From: VXNE01 sp965261535
GTDB taxonomy: Bacteria > Pseudomonadota > Gammaproteobacteria > Pseudomonadales > Azotimanducaceae
Reading direction: 5' to 3'
DNA length: 64,000 bases
Assembly: GCA_965261535.1 (NCBI GenBank)
Contig: OZ253469.1
Span: forward strand, 3,162,001 to 3,226,000
A model generated the notes under the pieces. That model did not search any database and was not told where the DNA came from. It saw only the letters and a list, made by a program, of their open reading frames with translations. Position numbers and translations under genes: made by a program. Numbering within the stretch: position 1 is the stretch's first letter; every line of letters begins with the position of its first letter. Of the stretch, positions 17,564 to 27,574 are shown piece after piece.

Positions 17564-18491
17564 CCACGACGATCATCGACCATATCTCACGCTTTCTGGA
17601 CATGAAGCGATCGCTCGGCTACCGGGTCAAGCAGCAAGAAGAGCTGCTGCGGGGCTTCGCACGGTTCGCCGAAGCGCGCAACGAGACCTACGTTCGCTCC
17701 GACACCGCTCTTGAGTGGGCCTCCGTATCGAGAGCAGCTTCGTCGACGTTCCAGGTCACCAAACTCCGTGTGGTCTGCGACTTTGCGGCATGGCTGCACG
17801 CCGAGGACGATCGACACGAGATCCCGCCCCGCGATGGGTTGGGGCCGCTGAACCGGCGGCGACCGCAGCCGCACCTGATGTCGGTTGCGGACATCCGGAA
17901 ACTGCTGACGGCAGCATTGTCGATCGGGCCTGCCGCAACCATCGCCCGCTGACCTGGCACTACCTGTTCGGTCTCATTGCCGCGACCGGTCTGCGCACGG
18001 GAGAAGCCCTCGCTCTGACGCTGGACGACATCACGTCCGACGGCCTCGTCATCCGCGAGGCGAAGTTCGGCAAGACCAGGCTGGTCGCGCTGCACCCCAC
18101 GAGCTGGGATGCGTTGAACATCTACCTCAAGGCTCGGCTCAAGGAGACGACCCGGGACCGGCATCTGTTCGTGATCGCAACGGGCCGACAGCCCGCCGGA
18201 GATACTGTGAACGCCATGTTCCGCAGGCTCGCCAGACAGACGGGCCTGCGCAGCCCCGGGGCGGCCCGGGGCCCAACCGCGCGCTCGCTACGACACTCGT
18301 TTGCCGTGCGGTCGCTGGAAGAACTGGTGCCCGGCGCCAAACCGGATCGGCACATGCTTGGTCTGGCGACTTATCTCGGACACGTCGATGTCACCAGTAC
18401 CTACTGGTATCTGGAGTCCACCCCGCTTCTGCTGCGCGGTATCGCCGAGGACGTGGAGCAGGCTCACGTCAGCGGAGGATCCCATGACTGA
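17560..18491 (+). pseudogene. ritB: RIT tyrosine recombinase B, frameshifted
   Basis: Begins MTTTIIDHISRFLDMKRSLGYR and reads to 17952, where a one-base shift near 17940 moves the frame; homology resumes at PLTWHYLFGLIAATGLRTGEAL and runs to 18491. Restoring one base gives about 310 aa. The Arg (ATGLRTGEAL), Lys and Tyr (GHVDVTSTYWYL) positions are present, but the usual HxxR is RSLR, losing the first His. The shift may be decay or a sequencing error; there is no slippery heptamer. Confidence 0.85.
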
Positions 18492-19477
18492 CTTCGCTCC
18501 CCATCTGTCCGCCTTCCTGCAGGAGTACCTCCCCAACGTCAGGCGGTGCCAGCCGCCACACCCTGCAAAGCTACACCGAGTGCTTCCGGCTCCTCGTGCC
18601 CTATGCGGCCGAGCAGATCAAGACCCGCCCCTGCGAACTGAAGATCGAGCACTTCACGGGGGCACTGCTGTTGGCCTTCCTCAACTCCCTGGAGAAAGAT
18701 CGGAAAAACAGCGTGAGCACGCGCAATGTCCGGCTGGCCACGATCAAGTCGTTCTTCCGCTATCTGGAATACCGTGTGCCGAGCTGCCTGAATCTCGCGT
18801 TGCAGGTACGTGCCCTGCCGCAGAAAGTCGCCGACCAGCCGCTGATCGACTGGCTCGATCGAACCGAAATGCAGGCGCTCCTGGACGCCCCGGATCCCAC
18901 AACGGTTCCGGGTCTGCGAGACCGGGCGATGCTGCATCTGTGCTATGCGGCCGGGTTGCGAGTGTCCGAACTGACAACACTGACGATCGACAGCTTATCC
19001 AGTCCCCAGCTCGAAACCATCCGCGTCCTGGGCAAGGGGCGCCGTGAACGCGAACTGCCACTGTGGAAGGAAACGAGGACGGTACTGCAACGGTGGCTTG
19101 ACGTGAGGCCATCGACCGCGAACGAGTACCTGTTCCTCAATGCGCGTGGACGAGCCTTGAGCACGGACGGCTTCGCGTACCTGCTCAACAAACACGTCGC
19201 CACGGCGACCAGGACGGTTGCGTCCATCAACGCCAAACGGGTAACGCCGCATGTGCTTCGTCACTCCGCGGCGATGGCGATCCTGCATGCCACAGGCGAC
19301 ATCCGGAAGGTGTCACTGTGGCTCGGTCACGCGGACATCAGGACCACCGAAATGTACGTCCGCGCGAGCCCGGCCGAAAAGCTGGGAATCCTGGAAACGA
19401 ACGCGCCGCCGTCCATCAGACCTGGGTCGTTCCCCGGTGTCAGGGACAGCTTGATGGCGCTGCTCGGCGGCAAGTGA
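18484..19477 (+). pseudogene. ritC: RIT tyrosine recombinase C, frameshifted near the start
   Basis: Overlaps ritB (ATG 18484). It reads MTDFAPHLSAFLQEYLPNVRRC, then a one-base shift near 18553 is needed to reach the frame SRHTLQSYTECF leading into MPYAAEQIKTRP and on to 19477. The catalytic domain is complete: AAGLRVSELTTL, GKGRRERELPL, TPHVLRHSAAMAIL and WLGHADIRTTEMY. With the shift repaired the protein is about 330 aa. An internal start at 18596 would lack the DNA-binding region. Confidence 0.85.
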
Positions 19478-19539
19478 CTCCAGGTGTAATGCCGAGTGAA
19501 AGTGCCGCAGAGGCCTTCGTTCCAAAGCCTCTCGGGCTC

Positions 19540-19574
19540 CACTCGGCATTACCAACGACTCGGCATTAAAGGCG
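19540..19574 (-). repeat. RIT right terminal inverted repeat
   Basis: Exact reverse complement of 15870-15904. It overlaps by 4 bp a perfect 28-bp palindrome at the target junction. Confidence 0.95.
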
Positions 19575-19598
19575 TAATCTCGAGCTCGAGATTACGCC
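19571..19598. repeat. Perfect 28-bp palindrome at the RIT right junction
   Basis: GGCGTAATCTCGAG followed by its exact complement CTCGAGATTACGCC. The left junction ends in GGGATCTCGCC, so part of the palindrome resembles the target on both sides. It may be the preferred RIT target or a product of insertion. Confidence 0.7.
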
Positions 19599-19798
19599 TT
19601 GGAACGGACGCCGGACGCCTGAACCCTCGGCAGCCTACTGGTCGCCGCTCCCGGACCCGGCGCCGAAGGAAAGCGAGACATGGAGGTGGTCGCTGATGAA
19701 TACGCGCCTGCATCACCGCTACGGATCCCACCTTTCCGCCGCGGCGGTCCGCGATCGCGCGTCCCGGTCCTTCAACCGCAACGAACAGGATGAAACCC

Positions 19799-20014
19799 AT
19801 GAACGACCAACAGGAAAACCAACAGCCGCCGGAATCCATCGAGGAGCAGATCGAGCGCCTGGAACTGAGGAAGATCCGTCTCGAGACCCAGGTCATCAAG
19901 GCCAGCATGCGCCGCGACCGCCACCGCCTCGTGCTCGACATCATCAAGTGGTCCGTGATCGGCGCGGCGGTGGTCCTCGCCTACATCGCCGCCAGCCATG
20001 TCGGCGTCATCTAA
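19799..20014 (+). CDS. Small coiled-coil membrane protein
   Basis: About 71 aa from MNDQQENQQPP (an ATG 9 bp upstream is also possible). A Gln/Glu-rich helix (SIEEQIERLELRKIRLETQVIKAS) precedes one C-terminal membrane span (WSVIGAAVVLAYIAASHVGVI). The layout suggests a single-pass inner-membrane protein with a cytosolic coiled coil. No family is recognised. It is convergent with the integrase gene in the island. Confidence 0.5.
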   Translation: MNDQQENQQPPESIEEQIERLELRKIRLETQVIKASMRRDRHRLVLDIIKWSVIGAAVVLAYIAASHVGVI

Positions 20015-20097
20015 CGCCCTCGTGCCGGGGCGCGATGCCGCCTTTGCGCGCCCGGGCCCCTATCTTTCATCTGCAAGCGGCGCCTTCCCGGCCCGCC

Positions 20098-21003
20098 TCA
20101 CGTACCTACGTAAATCGACGAAATCTGTCTTCTACCGTGCCCGAGTTCCGCCGCGATCGCCCGCCTCGCCTCGGTGTCGATCCGCCGCCGTGCCCCGGTC
20201 AGCGACCGTTGCGAAGGCCCGCCCGCCGCCGGCGACTTCCACCCGGTCAGCTCCTCGTAGCGGGACTGAGCGTAGCGATGGCGCAGCCCGTGCATGCGGT
20301 ACAGCCCCGCATCCCGCGTCTGGCTCTCGTAGATCTTCAGTTGCTGCCTGTAGTTGCGGTCCGGCGGAATCAGCGCGCCGCTTCCCACCAGGCGGCGGGC
20401 CTCGTCGAGCAGCTTCCGCTGACCATCCTTCAGGATCGGCACCTCGCGCGGCCTGCCGCCCTTCGTGGTCGATCCCTTCAGCCGGATGCGGTCGCCCCGG
20501 TCGTCGCGCGCGGGCGTGAACTTGAGCGCCTCCTCCCGGCGCAGCCCAAACGCCGCCTCGAGGCGCAGCGCCATGGCAACGTGCGCATCCTTGACGAGCG
20601 CCAGCTTGTCCGGGTCCAGGACGACGCTCCTGTCCTCGTTGGTCACGTACTCGCGGTTGCCAATGCCGAGGGCGCCGTTTGCAGGCACTACGGCCGGACG
20701 GCCGATCCGCGCCGCCCACCAGCGGACGTGCGCCATGCGGTTTTTCATCGTGCCGACGGACCGCCCCTGGCGCTTCCACTCCCTGACCAGGGCCACGACG
20801 TGCTTGCCCCTGAGCCCGGTGCCCCGGAGCCCCTTGAAGCCGAGATCGTGCAGGGCGTCCGCTATCTGAGCCAGCGCGTAGGAGCGCGCCGTGCGTGTGC
20901 CGTGGGAGCCGTCGTCGTGCGCCGCTTGCAGGCGCTTCAGGTCGTAGTTCAGGTCGCGCACCGCAACCTCCTTCTCGCTTGCCGACCTCGCCATCCCCGG
21001 CAA
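20098..21003 (-). CDS. Tyrosine-recombinase integrase
   Basis: A 301-aa integrase with an N-terminal SAM-like domain (residues about 5-110) and a catalytic domain. Active-site residues: Arg in AAFGLRREEALKF, Lys in TTKGGRPREVPIL, HGLRHRYAQSRY and the Tyr in ELGHGRRQISSIYVG. The Arg/Gly-rich insert near residue 240 resembles integrases of integrative elements rather than XerC/D. It probably mobilised the 13.9-21 kb island; no attachment-site repeat or tRNA was found beside it. Confidence 0.85.
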   Translation of the reverse strand: MPGMARSASEKEVAVRDLNYDLKRLQAAHDDGSHGTRTARSYALAQIADALHDLGFKGLRGTGLRGKHVVALVREWKRQGRSVGTMKNRMAHVRWWAARIGRPAVVPANGALGIGNREYVTNEDRSVVLDPDKLALVKDAHVAMALRLEAAFGLRREEALKFTPARDDRGDRIRLKGSTTKGGRPREVPILKDGQRKLLDEARRLVGSGALIPPDRNYRQQLKIYESQTRDAGLYRMHGLRHRYAQSRYEELTGWKSPAAGGPSQRSLTGARRRIDTEARRAIAAELGHGRRQISSIYVGT

Positions 21004-22144
21004 ACGGCCGGGTCACGTCCTCCCTGGCCGGAACGCTATAGCGGGTGTCCGCAGCCCCGTCAAAGACCGCGTGTTGAGCAATTCGGTAAGCCGGCAACCG
21101 CGTGAAACGCCGTGCGCCGGAGCGACGCCAGGTGCGCCTCTGAAATTTTTTCGGTGGGAACGGAAGGGAATTCTACCGCGCCCGGCGCCGCGTCAGCGGC
21201 CCGGGCCGGCGTGAGTCGGTTAGTTTTGCTGGGCGATCCGCCGTCCTTCGACCAGGACGATTCGGACCCGCATCTCTGCGTAATGCCCTGCGATGCAGTT
21301 GCCGTGCCGTCGCTTGCGGCGACCTGCGGCGTGTCTCGTTCGACAGTGGCCGCTAGCCTTTTGTTCGGCGTCGATGGCGTCATGGTTGCGGCGTCCTTCA
21401 CCGCACGACCGGGATGCCTCCCTGGTCCCCGCGACCGCCTCGATCGCCATGACAGCGTCGGCTTCGATCAAGGACTTCTGCTGTGTCCCGTCGCGCCCCG
21501 CGAACGTTCCAAACGTCTCACGAGGCCGCCGCCTGCCGTGTGTCTGGATGTCCCTGCCGCCGGTTTTTGTGAACGACCTGACGCATCCGGTAGATTCACC
21601 CCCGTCGTCCCAAAAGAGCGCGTGGCGCATCCGTGCCCAATGCCGGTGCATCTCCCCGGCGACTCCAGAATGCCGTAACATCCCGGAAGCGGCACCTGGG
21701 CGTCGGCTTTCACAAGCTATGGTTGCCGCGCCCGCACCGGATTCCCGCCGGCTGTCTGGTCTCCCAGTCTGGTCGAGATGGCTCCCGACCGGCCACCATA
21801 GGGCGGCCCCAAGATGCCCGCGACAATAGCACTGGCACCAATGCGGCACCAGCGCCGCGTGTTTAGCAGCCCATGAAGCGCCTGCGCTCCAGGCCGGTTC
21901 AGCGCCCCGTCACTACCGCTTTTCCGCAGCCGCCGCCGCGTCCGCGACAGGCTCCAGGCCGGTAGTGACGGTGCGCATGCCCCACCTTCTCGCCACCGGC
22001 ACGCCGGCACCGTCGCCCGAGGCCGGCACGCCGGTCAGGTTCGCCCACTCCACCACCTCACGAAGACGGCCGCTTCGGAGCCCGACCCGGGCGAGATCCG
22101 CACCGAATTGAACGCCCAGGCGTCCTCGTTCCCGACAACGCGGA
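21004..22144. other. Gene-poor region, 1.1 kb
   Basis: I find no convincing gene. Open frames here are Arg/Pro-rich and overlap on both strands without recognisable motifs. The region separates the integrase from a degraded ABC ATPase gene and may be decayed mobile or chromosomal DNA. Confidence 0.45.
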
Positions 22145-22838
<694 letters not shown>

Positions 22839-22849
22839 CAGTTGGCAGC

Positions 22850-22885
22850 TTGTCGTTTAACGAAACCATTATCGTTTAGGATTGC
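22850..22885 (+). promoter_or_regulatory. AT-rich operator-like site before the FecA-like receptor
   Basis: TTAACGAAACCATTATCGTT is an AT-rich imperfect palindrome in otherwise GC-rich DNA, 30 bp before the receptor gene. One half (GATAATG on the minus strand) fits a Fur half-site, but the other half fits poorly. A Fur box would suit an iron-citrate receptor; this is only suggestive. Confidence 0.3.
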
Positions 22886-22909
22886 ATTCCGATCCGAACG
22901 TTTCTCCGC

Positions 22910-25138
22910 ATGCCGACCGCCCGGAACAGCAGACTCGCCGCCGGCGAGACATGCCTTCGCTCGCCGACTTCCCGGACGGCGTGGCTTGTCCTGTCCATGC
23001 TGCTTGCCGGAATCTGCCAGGGAAGCGACACGGGGGATGCACCGACGGACCAGGTCGGCAAACTCATCGAGCAGGTGCTGGTGATCGGCGTTCGGCGCAC
23101 CGTGCCCGGATCCGGCACAGTCGTTACATCGGAAGAACTCCAGAGGTTCGACTACTCCGACATCAACCAGGTGATGGCGGCCGTTCCCGGCGTGTACGTC
23201 CGCGAAGAGGACGGCTTCGGATTGCGGCCCAACATCGGCATTCGCGGCGCCGCGGCGGAGCGCAGCCAGAAGATCACGATCATGGAAGACGGGGTGCTGA
23301 TCGCGCCGGCGCCTTATTCGGCGCCCGCGGCCTATTACATGCCCAACATCAGCCGCATCAAGGGCGTGGAGGTACTCAAGGGCCCGTCCGCCATCCGGCA
23401 TGGGCCGCATACGGTGGGCGGCGCGATCAACCTGGTGACCAGGGATGTGCCGGATGAAAGGCTGTCGGAACTGGACCTGAGCCTGGGCACGGATGCTTAC
23501 TACAAGGCGGCCGCCGCGATCGGCGGCCCGATTGGCGGTTCCGGCTTCGGGTTTCTGATCGAGGGCCTGCGCTATGCGAGCGACGGCTTCAAGAAACTCG
23601 ACGGCGGGGGCGACACGGGGTTCGTCCGCAACGACTTGGGCGTCAAGTTGCGCTGGGCCCCGGCAGGCCGGCTCGATCAGCGGCTGGTGTTGAGGCTCGG
23701 CTACGCCGACGAGGACTCGGACGAAGCCTACCTCGGCCTGACGGACGCGGATTTCCGTGAAAACCCGAAGCGCCGCTACCGGGCATCGCGCCTTGCCCGC
23801 TTCCAGTCGCAACATTGGAATGCGCGCCTCAACTACGGATTGGCCGTCGGCGGCGTTTACCTGAATGCCAAGGCGTACTGGAACCGCTTCGTGCGTGAAT
23901 GGAACAAGCTCGACGGCTTTGTCGCTGGGCGGTCGCTGCAATCCATACTCGGCGCTTCGCACCGGTTTACGCAGGAGTACGACCTGCTGACCGGAGCGGT
24001 GGACTCCATTGCGACCGACCGCCAGACCCTGGACATCACCAACAACGATCGCGGGTTCACCTCCGGGGGTCTTCAGGCGACCGCCGTAATGGAAGGCAGT
24101 GCGGGGTCCCTGGGCCACAAGCTGACCGTGGGTCTGCGGTTGCACGGCGACGAAGTCAAGCGCGACCATCAGCCCCGCGGCTATCTCATGCAGGACGGGG
24201 AACTTGTCTGGGACGGGATCGAACGCGCTGCGAAACTGTGGAACCGCGCCGATACGCTGGCGGTTGCGGCCTATGTTGCCGATGAGTTGACGTGGCACGA
24301 CCTGACCCTGTCGCTGGGGCTTCGCTACGAGAACATCGACGGGAAATGGGAGGACCTGCGCCAAGGGCTGCAGCGCAGCAGCAGCCAGTCGGTGTTCTCG
24401 CCCGGGGTCGGGGTGCATTGGCAGGTTACCGATACGATCGGCCTGCTGGCCGGCGCCTACCGGGGCTTCTCGCCGGCGGGCCCCGGCGCGGCGGGAGTGG
24501 ACCCGGAACGCAGCCTCAACGTTGAGTACGGCGTCCGTTTCCGGGCGGCATCCCTCTATCTGGAAGCGGTCGGGTTCTACAGCGACTACGAGAACCTGCT
24601 GGGCCGCTGCCGGGTCAGCGACTTCGGTTGCGAAGCCGGGGAGGAGTTCAACGGTGGCCGCGTGGAGGTTCAGGGAGCGGAACTCACCGCTGCGTGGACG
24701 CTGGACCTGACGCCGGGACTGGGTCTCGACGCCGATCTTGTCTATACCTACACGGATTCCGCTTTCCAGACGGGATTTCTGTCCGGTTTTCCCCAATGGG
24801 GCCTGGTTCGAGAGGGGGACGAACTGCCCTACCTGCCGCGCCATCGCGTCCAGGCCCGGGTCGGCCTCAGCGGCGTTGCCTGGGAGTTGTCCGCGGCGTT
24901 GAAGCACCAGGTGAAAATGCGTGAAGAGCCCGGCTACGGGCCGGCGGGGGACGGTTTGCATGCCGATGCCTTGACCACGCTCGACCTGACGGCCGCCTGG
25001 CATGTGCGCGAATCGACGCTCCTGCAACTGGTGATGGGAAATCTGTTGGACGAAGTAGCGATCGTCTCCCATCGTCCCGTCGGTGCTCGCCCCAATCGGC
25101 CGCGGTGGCTGACTGTACGTGTGCGGCATTCGTTTTGA
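22910..25138 (+). CDS. FecA-like TonB-dependent receptor
   Basis: Outer-membrane receptor of 742 aa for TonB/ExbBD-energised uptake. A signal peptide is followed by a TonB-box-like IEQVLVIGVRR, then the plug domain (NQVMAAVPGVYVREEDGFGLRPNIGIRG, VEVLKGPSAIRHGPHTVGGAINLVTR) and a 22-strand barrel ending in VRVRHSF with the expected C-terminal Phe. The plug wording (RSQKITIMEDGVLIAPAPYSAPAAYY) is typical of Fe(III)-dicitrate receptors. No fecR/fecI genes are adjacent. This is the last clearly GC-rich gene before composition changes at about 25.14 kb. Confidence 0.88.
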   Translation: MPTARNSRLAAGETCLRSPTSRTAWLVLSMLLAGICQGSDTGDAPTDQVGKLIEQVLVIGVRRTVPGSGTVVTSEELQRFDYSDINQVMAAVPGVYVREEDGFGLRPNIGIRGAAAERSQKITIMEDGVLIAPAPYSAPAAYYMPNISRIKGVEVLKGPSAIRHGPHTVGGAINLVTRDVPDERLSELDLSLGTDAYYKAAAAIGGPIGGSGFGFLIEGLRYASDGFKKLDGGGDTGFVRNDLGVKLRWAPAGRLDQRLVLRLGYADEDSDEAYLGLTDADFRENPKRRYRASRLARFQSQHWNARLNYGLAVGGVYLNAKAYWNRFVREWNKLDGFVAGRSLQSILGASHRFTQEYDLLTGAVDSIATDRQTLDITNNDRGFTSGGLQATAVMEGSAGSLGHKLTVGLRLHGDEVKRDHQPRGYLMQDGELVWDGIERAAKLWNRADTLAVAAYVADELTWHDLTLSLGLRYENIDGKWEDLRQGLQRSSSQSVFSPGVGVHWQVTDTIGLLAGAYRGFSPAGPGAAGVDPERSLNVEYGVRFRAASLYLEAVGFYSDYENLLGRCRVSDFGCEAGEEFNGGRVEVQGAELTAAWTLDLTPGLGLDADLVYTYTDSAFQTGFLSGFPQWGLVREGDELPYLPRHRVQARVGLSGVAWELSAALKHQVKMREEPGYGPAGDGLHADALTTLDLTAAWHVRESTLLQLVMGNLLDEVAIVSHRPVGARPNRPRWLTVRVRHSF

Positions 25139-25216
25139 CGAATTAAAAAAACAAATGAAAACTGTTTGCATTTAGGCACTTGTATTGCCGCCTGCGAACT
25201 GGCGAAATAGGCGCCC

Positions 25217-26152
25217 ATGCCGCTTCGCTTCACATTCAGGCAGCTCGAATACGTTGTCGCTGTGGGCGAAGCGGGTTCGATTGCCAAAGCGGCAGAGCAG
25301 GTCAACGTATCGCCCCCGTCCATTTCTGCCTCCATCGCACGACTGGAGGCGGAATTTGGTGTGCAACTTTTTGTCCGCAAACACTCGTATGGACTTTCCC
25401 TCACAACTGGTGGACGAGTCTTCCTGAAAGAAGCTGCGCGGCTTCTTGCGGACGCAGACGCCCTGTATGAAATCGCAGGCGATATAGCCGAGAAAGTTCG
25501 CGGTCCGCTTACTGTGGGCTGCCTGATGACCTTCGCCCAGATCGTGCTGCCGCCCTTGCGTATGAAGTTCGAGCGGACTTTTCCGGATGTCCGCTTCCGC
25601 CAGTTTGAGTGCGATCAGGGGCAATTGTTGGAGATGCTTCAGCAGGGCGAAATCGATGCGGCGCTCACCTATGACCTCGAACTGTTGCAAGACATGACAT
25701 TCGAACCTCTGATGCAGCTTCCGGCGTATGTCATGTTGCCTGCCGAGCATAGGCTGGCTACCCGGCCTTCTATAGCGCCACAGGAACTGGTCGATGAGCC
25801 GATGGTGCTGCTTGACCTGCCTTACAGTCGCGAATATTTTCTTTCTGCCTTCCAGCACCTGGGACTGCGTCCCAACATCGCGGAACGCACGCCCGACATC
25901 GCCGTAATGCGCTCAATGGTGGCAAACGGGTTTGGCTACGGAATAGCTAACATGCGACCACTCCACAACATTTCGCCTGACGGCAAGCCTCTCGTCTTTG
26001 TCAATCTCGAGGGCTCCATTCGTCCCCTGACCATGGGAGTGCTGTTGCCTAATGCCGAACACCGGACGCAGACGGTGCAAGCCTTCATCGAACATTGCCA
26101 GCGCTTCGTGCTCGAACAGGGCGTGTTCGGCACCGAGCGTGTCGTCAAGTAG
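25217..26152 (+). CDS. LysR-family transcriptional regulator
   Basis: A 311-aa DNA-binding regulator. The N-terminal winged helix-turn-helix is clear (FRQLEYVVAVGEAGSIAKAAEQVNVSPPSISASIARLEAEFGVQLFVR), followed by the inducer-binding domain from about residue 92 (GPLTVGCLMTF). It is the first gene of the lower-GC catabolic block and lies opposite the M20 deacetylase gene. It may control the island, but a divergent target promoter is not obvious. Confidence 0.93.
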   Translation: MPLRFTFRQLEYVVAVGEAGSIAKAAEQVNVSPPSISASIARLEAEFGVQLFVRKHSYGLSLTTGGRVFLKEAARLLADADALYEIAGDIAEKVRGPLTVGCLMTFAQIVLPPLRMKFERTFPDVRFRQFECDQGQLLEMLQQGEIDAALTYDLELLQDMTFEPLMQLPAYVMLPAEHRLATRPSIAPQELVDEPMVLLDLPYSREYFLSAFQHLGLRPNIAERTPDIAVMRSMVANGFGYGIANMRPLHNISPDGKPLVFVNLEGSIRPLTMGVLLPNAEHRTQTVQAFIEHCQRFVLEQGVFGTERVVK

Positions 26153-26256
26153 CCGCCCGGCTCAAGGGATCTGCCAAATCTTCCTGCACCGCAGGATCGA
26201 AACTAAAATCCATCACGTTCGGCGCGAAAGCAAGCGCCCACTTCTAATTGTTTGGC

Positions 26257-27414
26257 TCAGTCGATGCCGGCAGACAGCCTATTCAGGAGGCTTGCCAGCA
26301 TGTCGTCGCAACGACGCAACTGCTCGACGCTGACAAACTCATCCGGCTTGTGGCCCTGCGCCATCGAGCCCGGCCCGCACACGACGGTTGGCGTGCCTAC
26401 ATCACGGCTGAACAAACCGCCTTCAGTGCCGAACGCGACCTTGATCGTACCGTTGGCGCCGGTCAGCGCCTTCACGAAGGCCACCGCCTGCGAATTAGCT
26501 GGCGTGTCGAGACCGGGATAGGTGTTGAACACCTCGATATCGATTGCGGCCTCGGATGCCTTTTCTTTCGCGGCAGATGATATGCATTTCGCCTCCACGC
26601 GCAGCCGCTCCAGGATCGCGTCGGCGTCGTCGGCTGCGATGTTGCGTATCTCGAAATCAATCTGGCAAAGGTTCGGCACGATGTTGAGCGCCACACCGGC
26701 GTTCATTTTACCCACATGCACGGTGGTGTAGGGAATGTCGTAGTCACCATCGCGCGCACCGTCGCGCGCCAGCCGATCCTGTTCGGCGCGCAGCGCGGCA
26801 ACGAATTCGCAGCCGAGGTGAATGGCGTTGAGCGCCAGCGGCGCGAGTGCGGAATGACCTTCCCTGCCCCGACAGACTGCGCGCGCACTAATCTTGCCCT
26901 TGTGTCCCGTGGCCACTTGCATAGAGGTGGGTTCGCCAACGATACACAGCGCCGGTCTGTATGGCGCGGCGGCTAGCGTGTCGACGAGGCTACGGACACC
27001 GATACAGCCGATTTCTTCGTCATAGGACAGTGCCAGATGAAGCGGCGTCTTCAACTCTACCTTCGTCGCCTTGAGCCCGGCCGAGATCGCGCAGGCAATG
27101 AAACCCTTCATGTCCGCCGCGCCACGCCCGAAGAGCTTGCCGTCGCGTTCGGTCATCGCAAAGGGCGGCACATTCCAGTCTTGACCGTCGACGGGCACGA
27201 TGTCGGTATGGCCCGAGAGCATAACGCCCGGCACATCGGCCGGTCCGATCGTCGCGAAAAGGTTCGCCTTGTGGCCGTCTTCACTATGGATCAGGTGAAC
27301 GGCAATGCCGTGCGCCTCAAGTAGCCCGGCGACGTAACCGATCACGTCGAGGTTGGAATCGCGGCTTACGGTAGGAAAGGCGATCAGTCTTTCAAGGATT
27401 TCAATGCTGTTCAT
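26257..27414 (-). CDS. argE: M20 deacetylase, acetylornithine deacetylase (ArgE) family
   Basis: Zinc hydrolase of 385 aa with the full M20 metal set: SGHTDIVPVDG, GRGAADMKGF, YDEEIGCIGV (catalytic Glu-Glu), VGEPTSM and the C-terminal His in GSMAQGHKPDEF. The dimerisation domain starts near residue 180. Family wording is closest to ArgE. In this setting it may instead deacylate an N-acyl amino acid imported by the ABC transporter of the island. The gene runs towards the LysR gene. Confidence 0.88.
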   Translation of the reverse strand: MNSIEILERLIAFPTVSRDSNLDVIGYVAGLLEAHGIAVHLIHSEDGHKANLFATIGPADVPGVMLSGHTDIVPVDGQDWNVPPFAMTERDGKLFGRGAADMKGFIACAISAGLKATKVELKTPLHLALSYDEEIGCIGVRSLVDTLAAAPYRPALCIVGEPTSMQVATGHKGKISARAVCRGREGHSALAPLALNAIHLGCEFVAALRAEQDRLARDGARDGDYDIPYTTVHVGKMNAGVALNIVPNLCQIDFEIRNIAADDADAILERLRVEAKCISSAAKEKASEAAIDIEVFNTYPGLDTPANSQAVAFVKALTGANGTIKVAFGTEGGLFSRDVGTPTVVCGPGSMAQGHKPDEFVSVEQLRRCDDMLASLLNRLSAGID

Positions 27415-27574
27415 GCGGGTCTGACCTGTTTGACTATGAACCGTCTAGCATGCGTAGGACGTATCATCGATTAGGACCCTCCTAATCGATGAGGAAGAAA
27501 ACTCTTGTTTCGTCCCTTGGCGCGCAATCTAAGAGTGGCGCCAGCCATCTGGCTTGATGTCATCGACCGCGGCC

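Larger units (their letters stand above)
15870..19574 (+). mobile_element. RIT element (recombinase in trio)
   Basis: Three overlapping tyrosine-recombinase genes on one strand, bounded by a perfect 35-bp inverted repeat (15870-15904 and 19540-19574), match the architecture known as RIT. Each repeat contains TAATGCCGAGT twice, and inverted copies of that unit recur just inside both ends (about 15945-15960 and 19487-19497), as expected for recombinase-binding sites. The first gene is intact; the second and third each have one frameshift. It interrupts a Cys-rich island gene. Confidence 0.9.

Noticed and set aside
17930..17955. Programmed frameshift producing RitB
   Set aside because: No slippery heptamer or downstream hairpin is evident, so a plain indel or sequencing error is more likely.
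19696..21105. 469-codon plus-strand frame opposite the integrase
   Set aside because: The minus strand has a tyrosine recombinase with a full active site; the plus frame is Arg/Pro-rich with no domain.
21112..21849. Possible genes in both strands of the 21-22 kb gap
   Set aside because: Frames lack motifs, overlap each other and are low-complexity.
22850..22885. Confident Fur box upstream of the FecA-like gene
   Set aside because: Only one half-site fits; kept as a low-confidence regulatory site.
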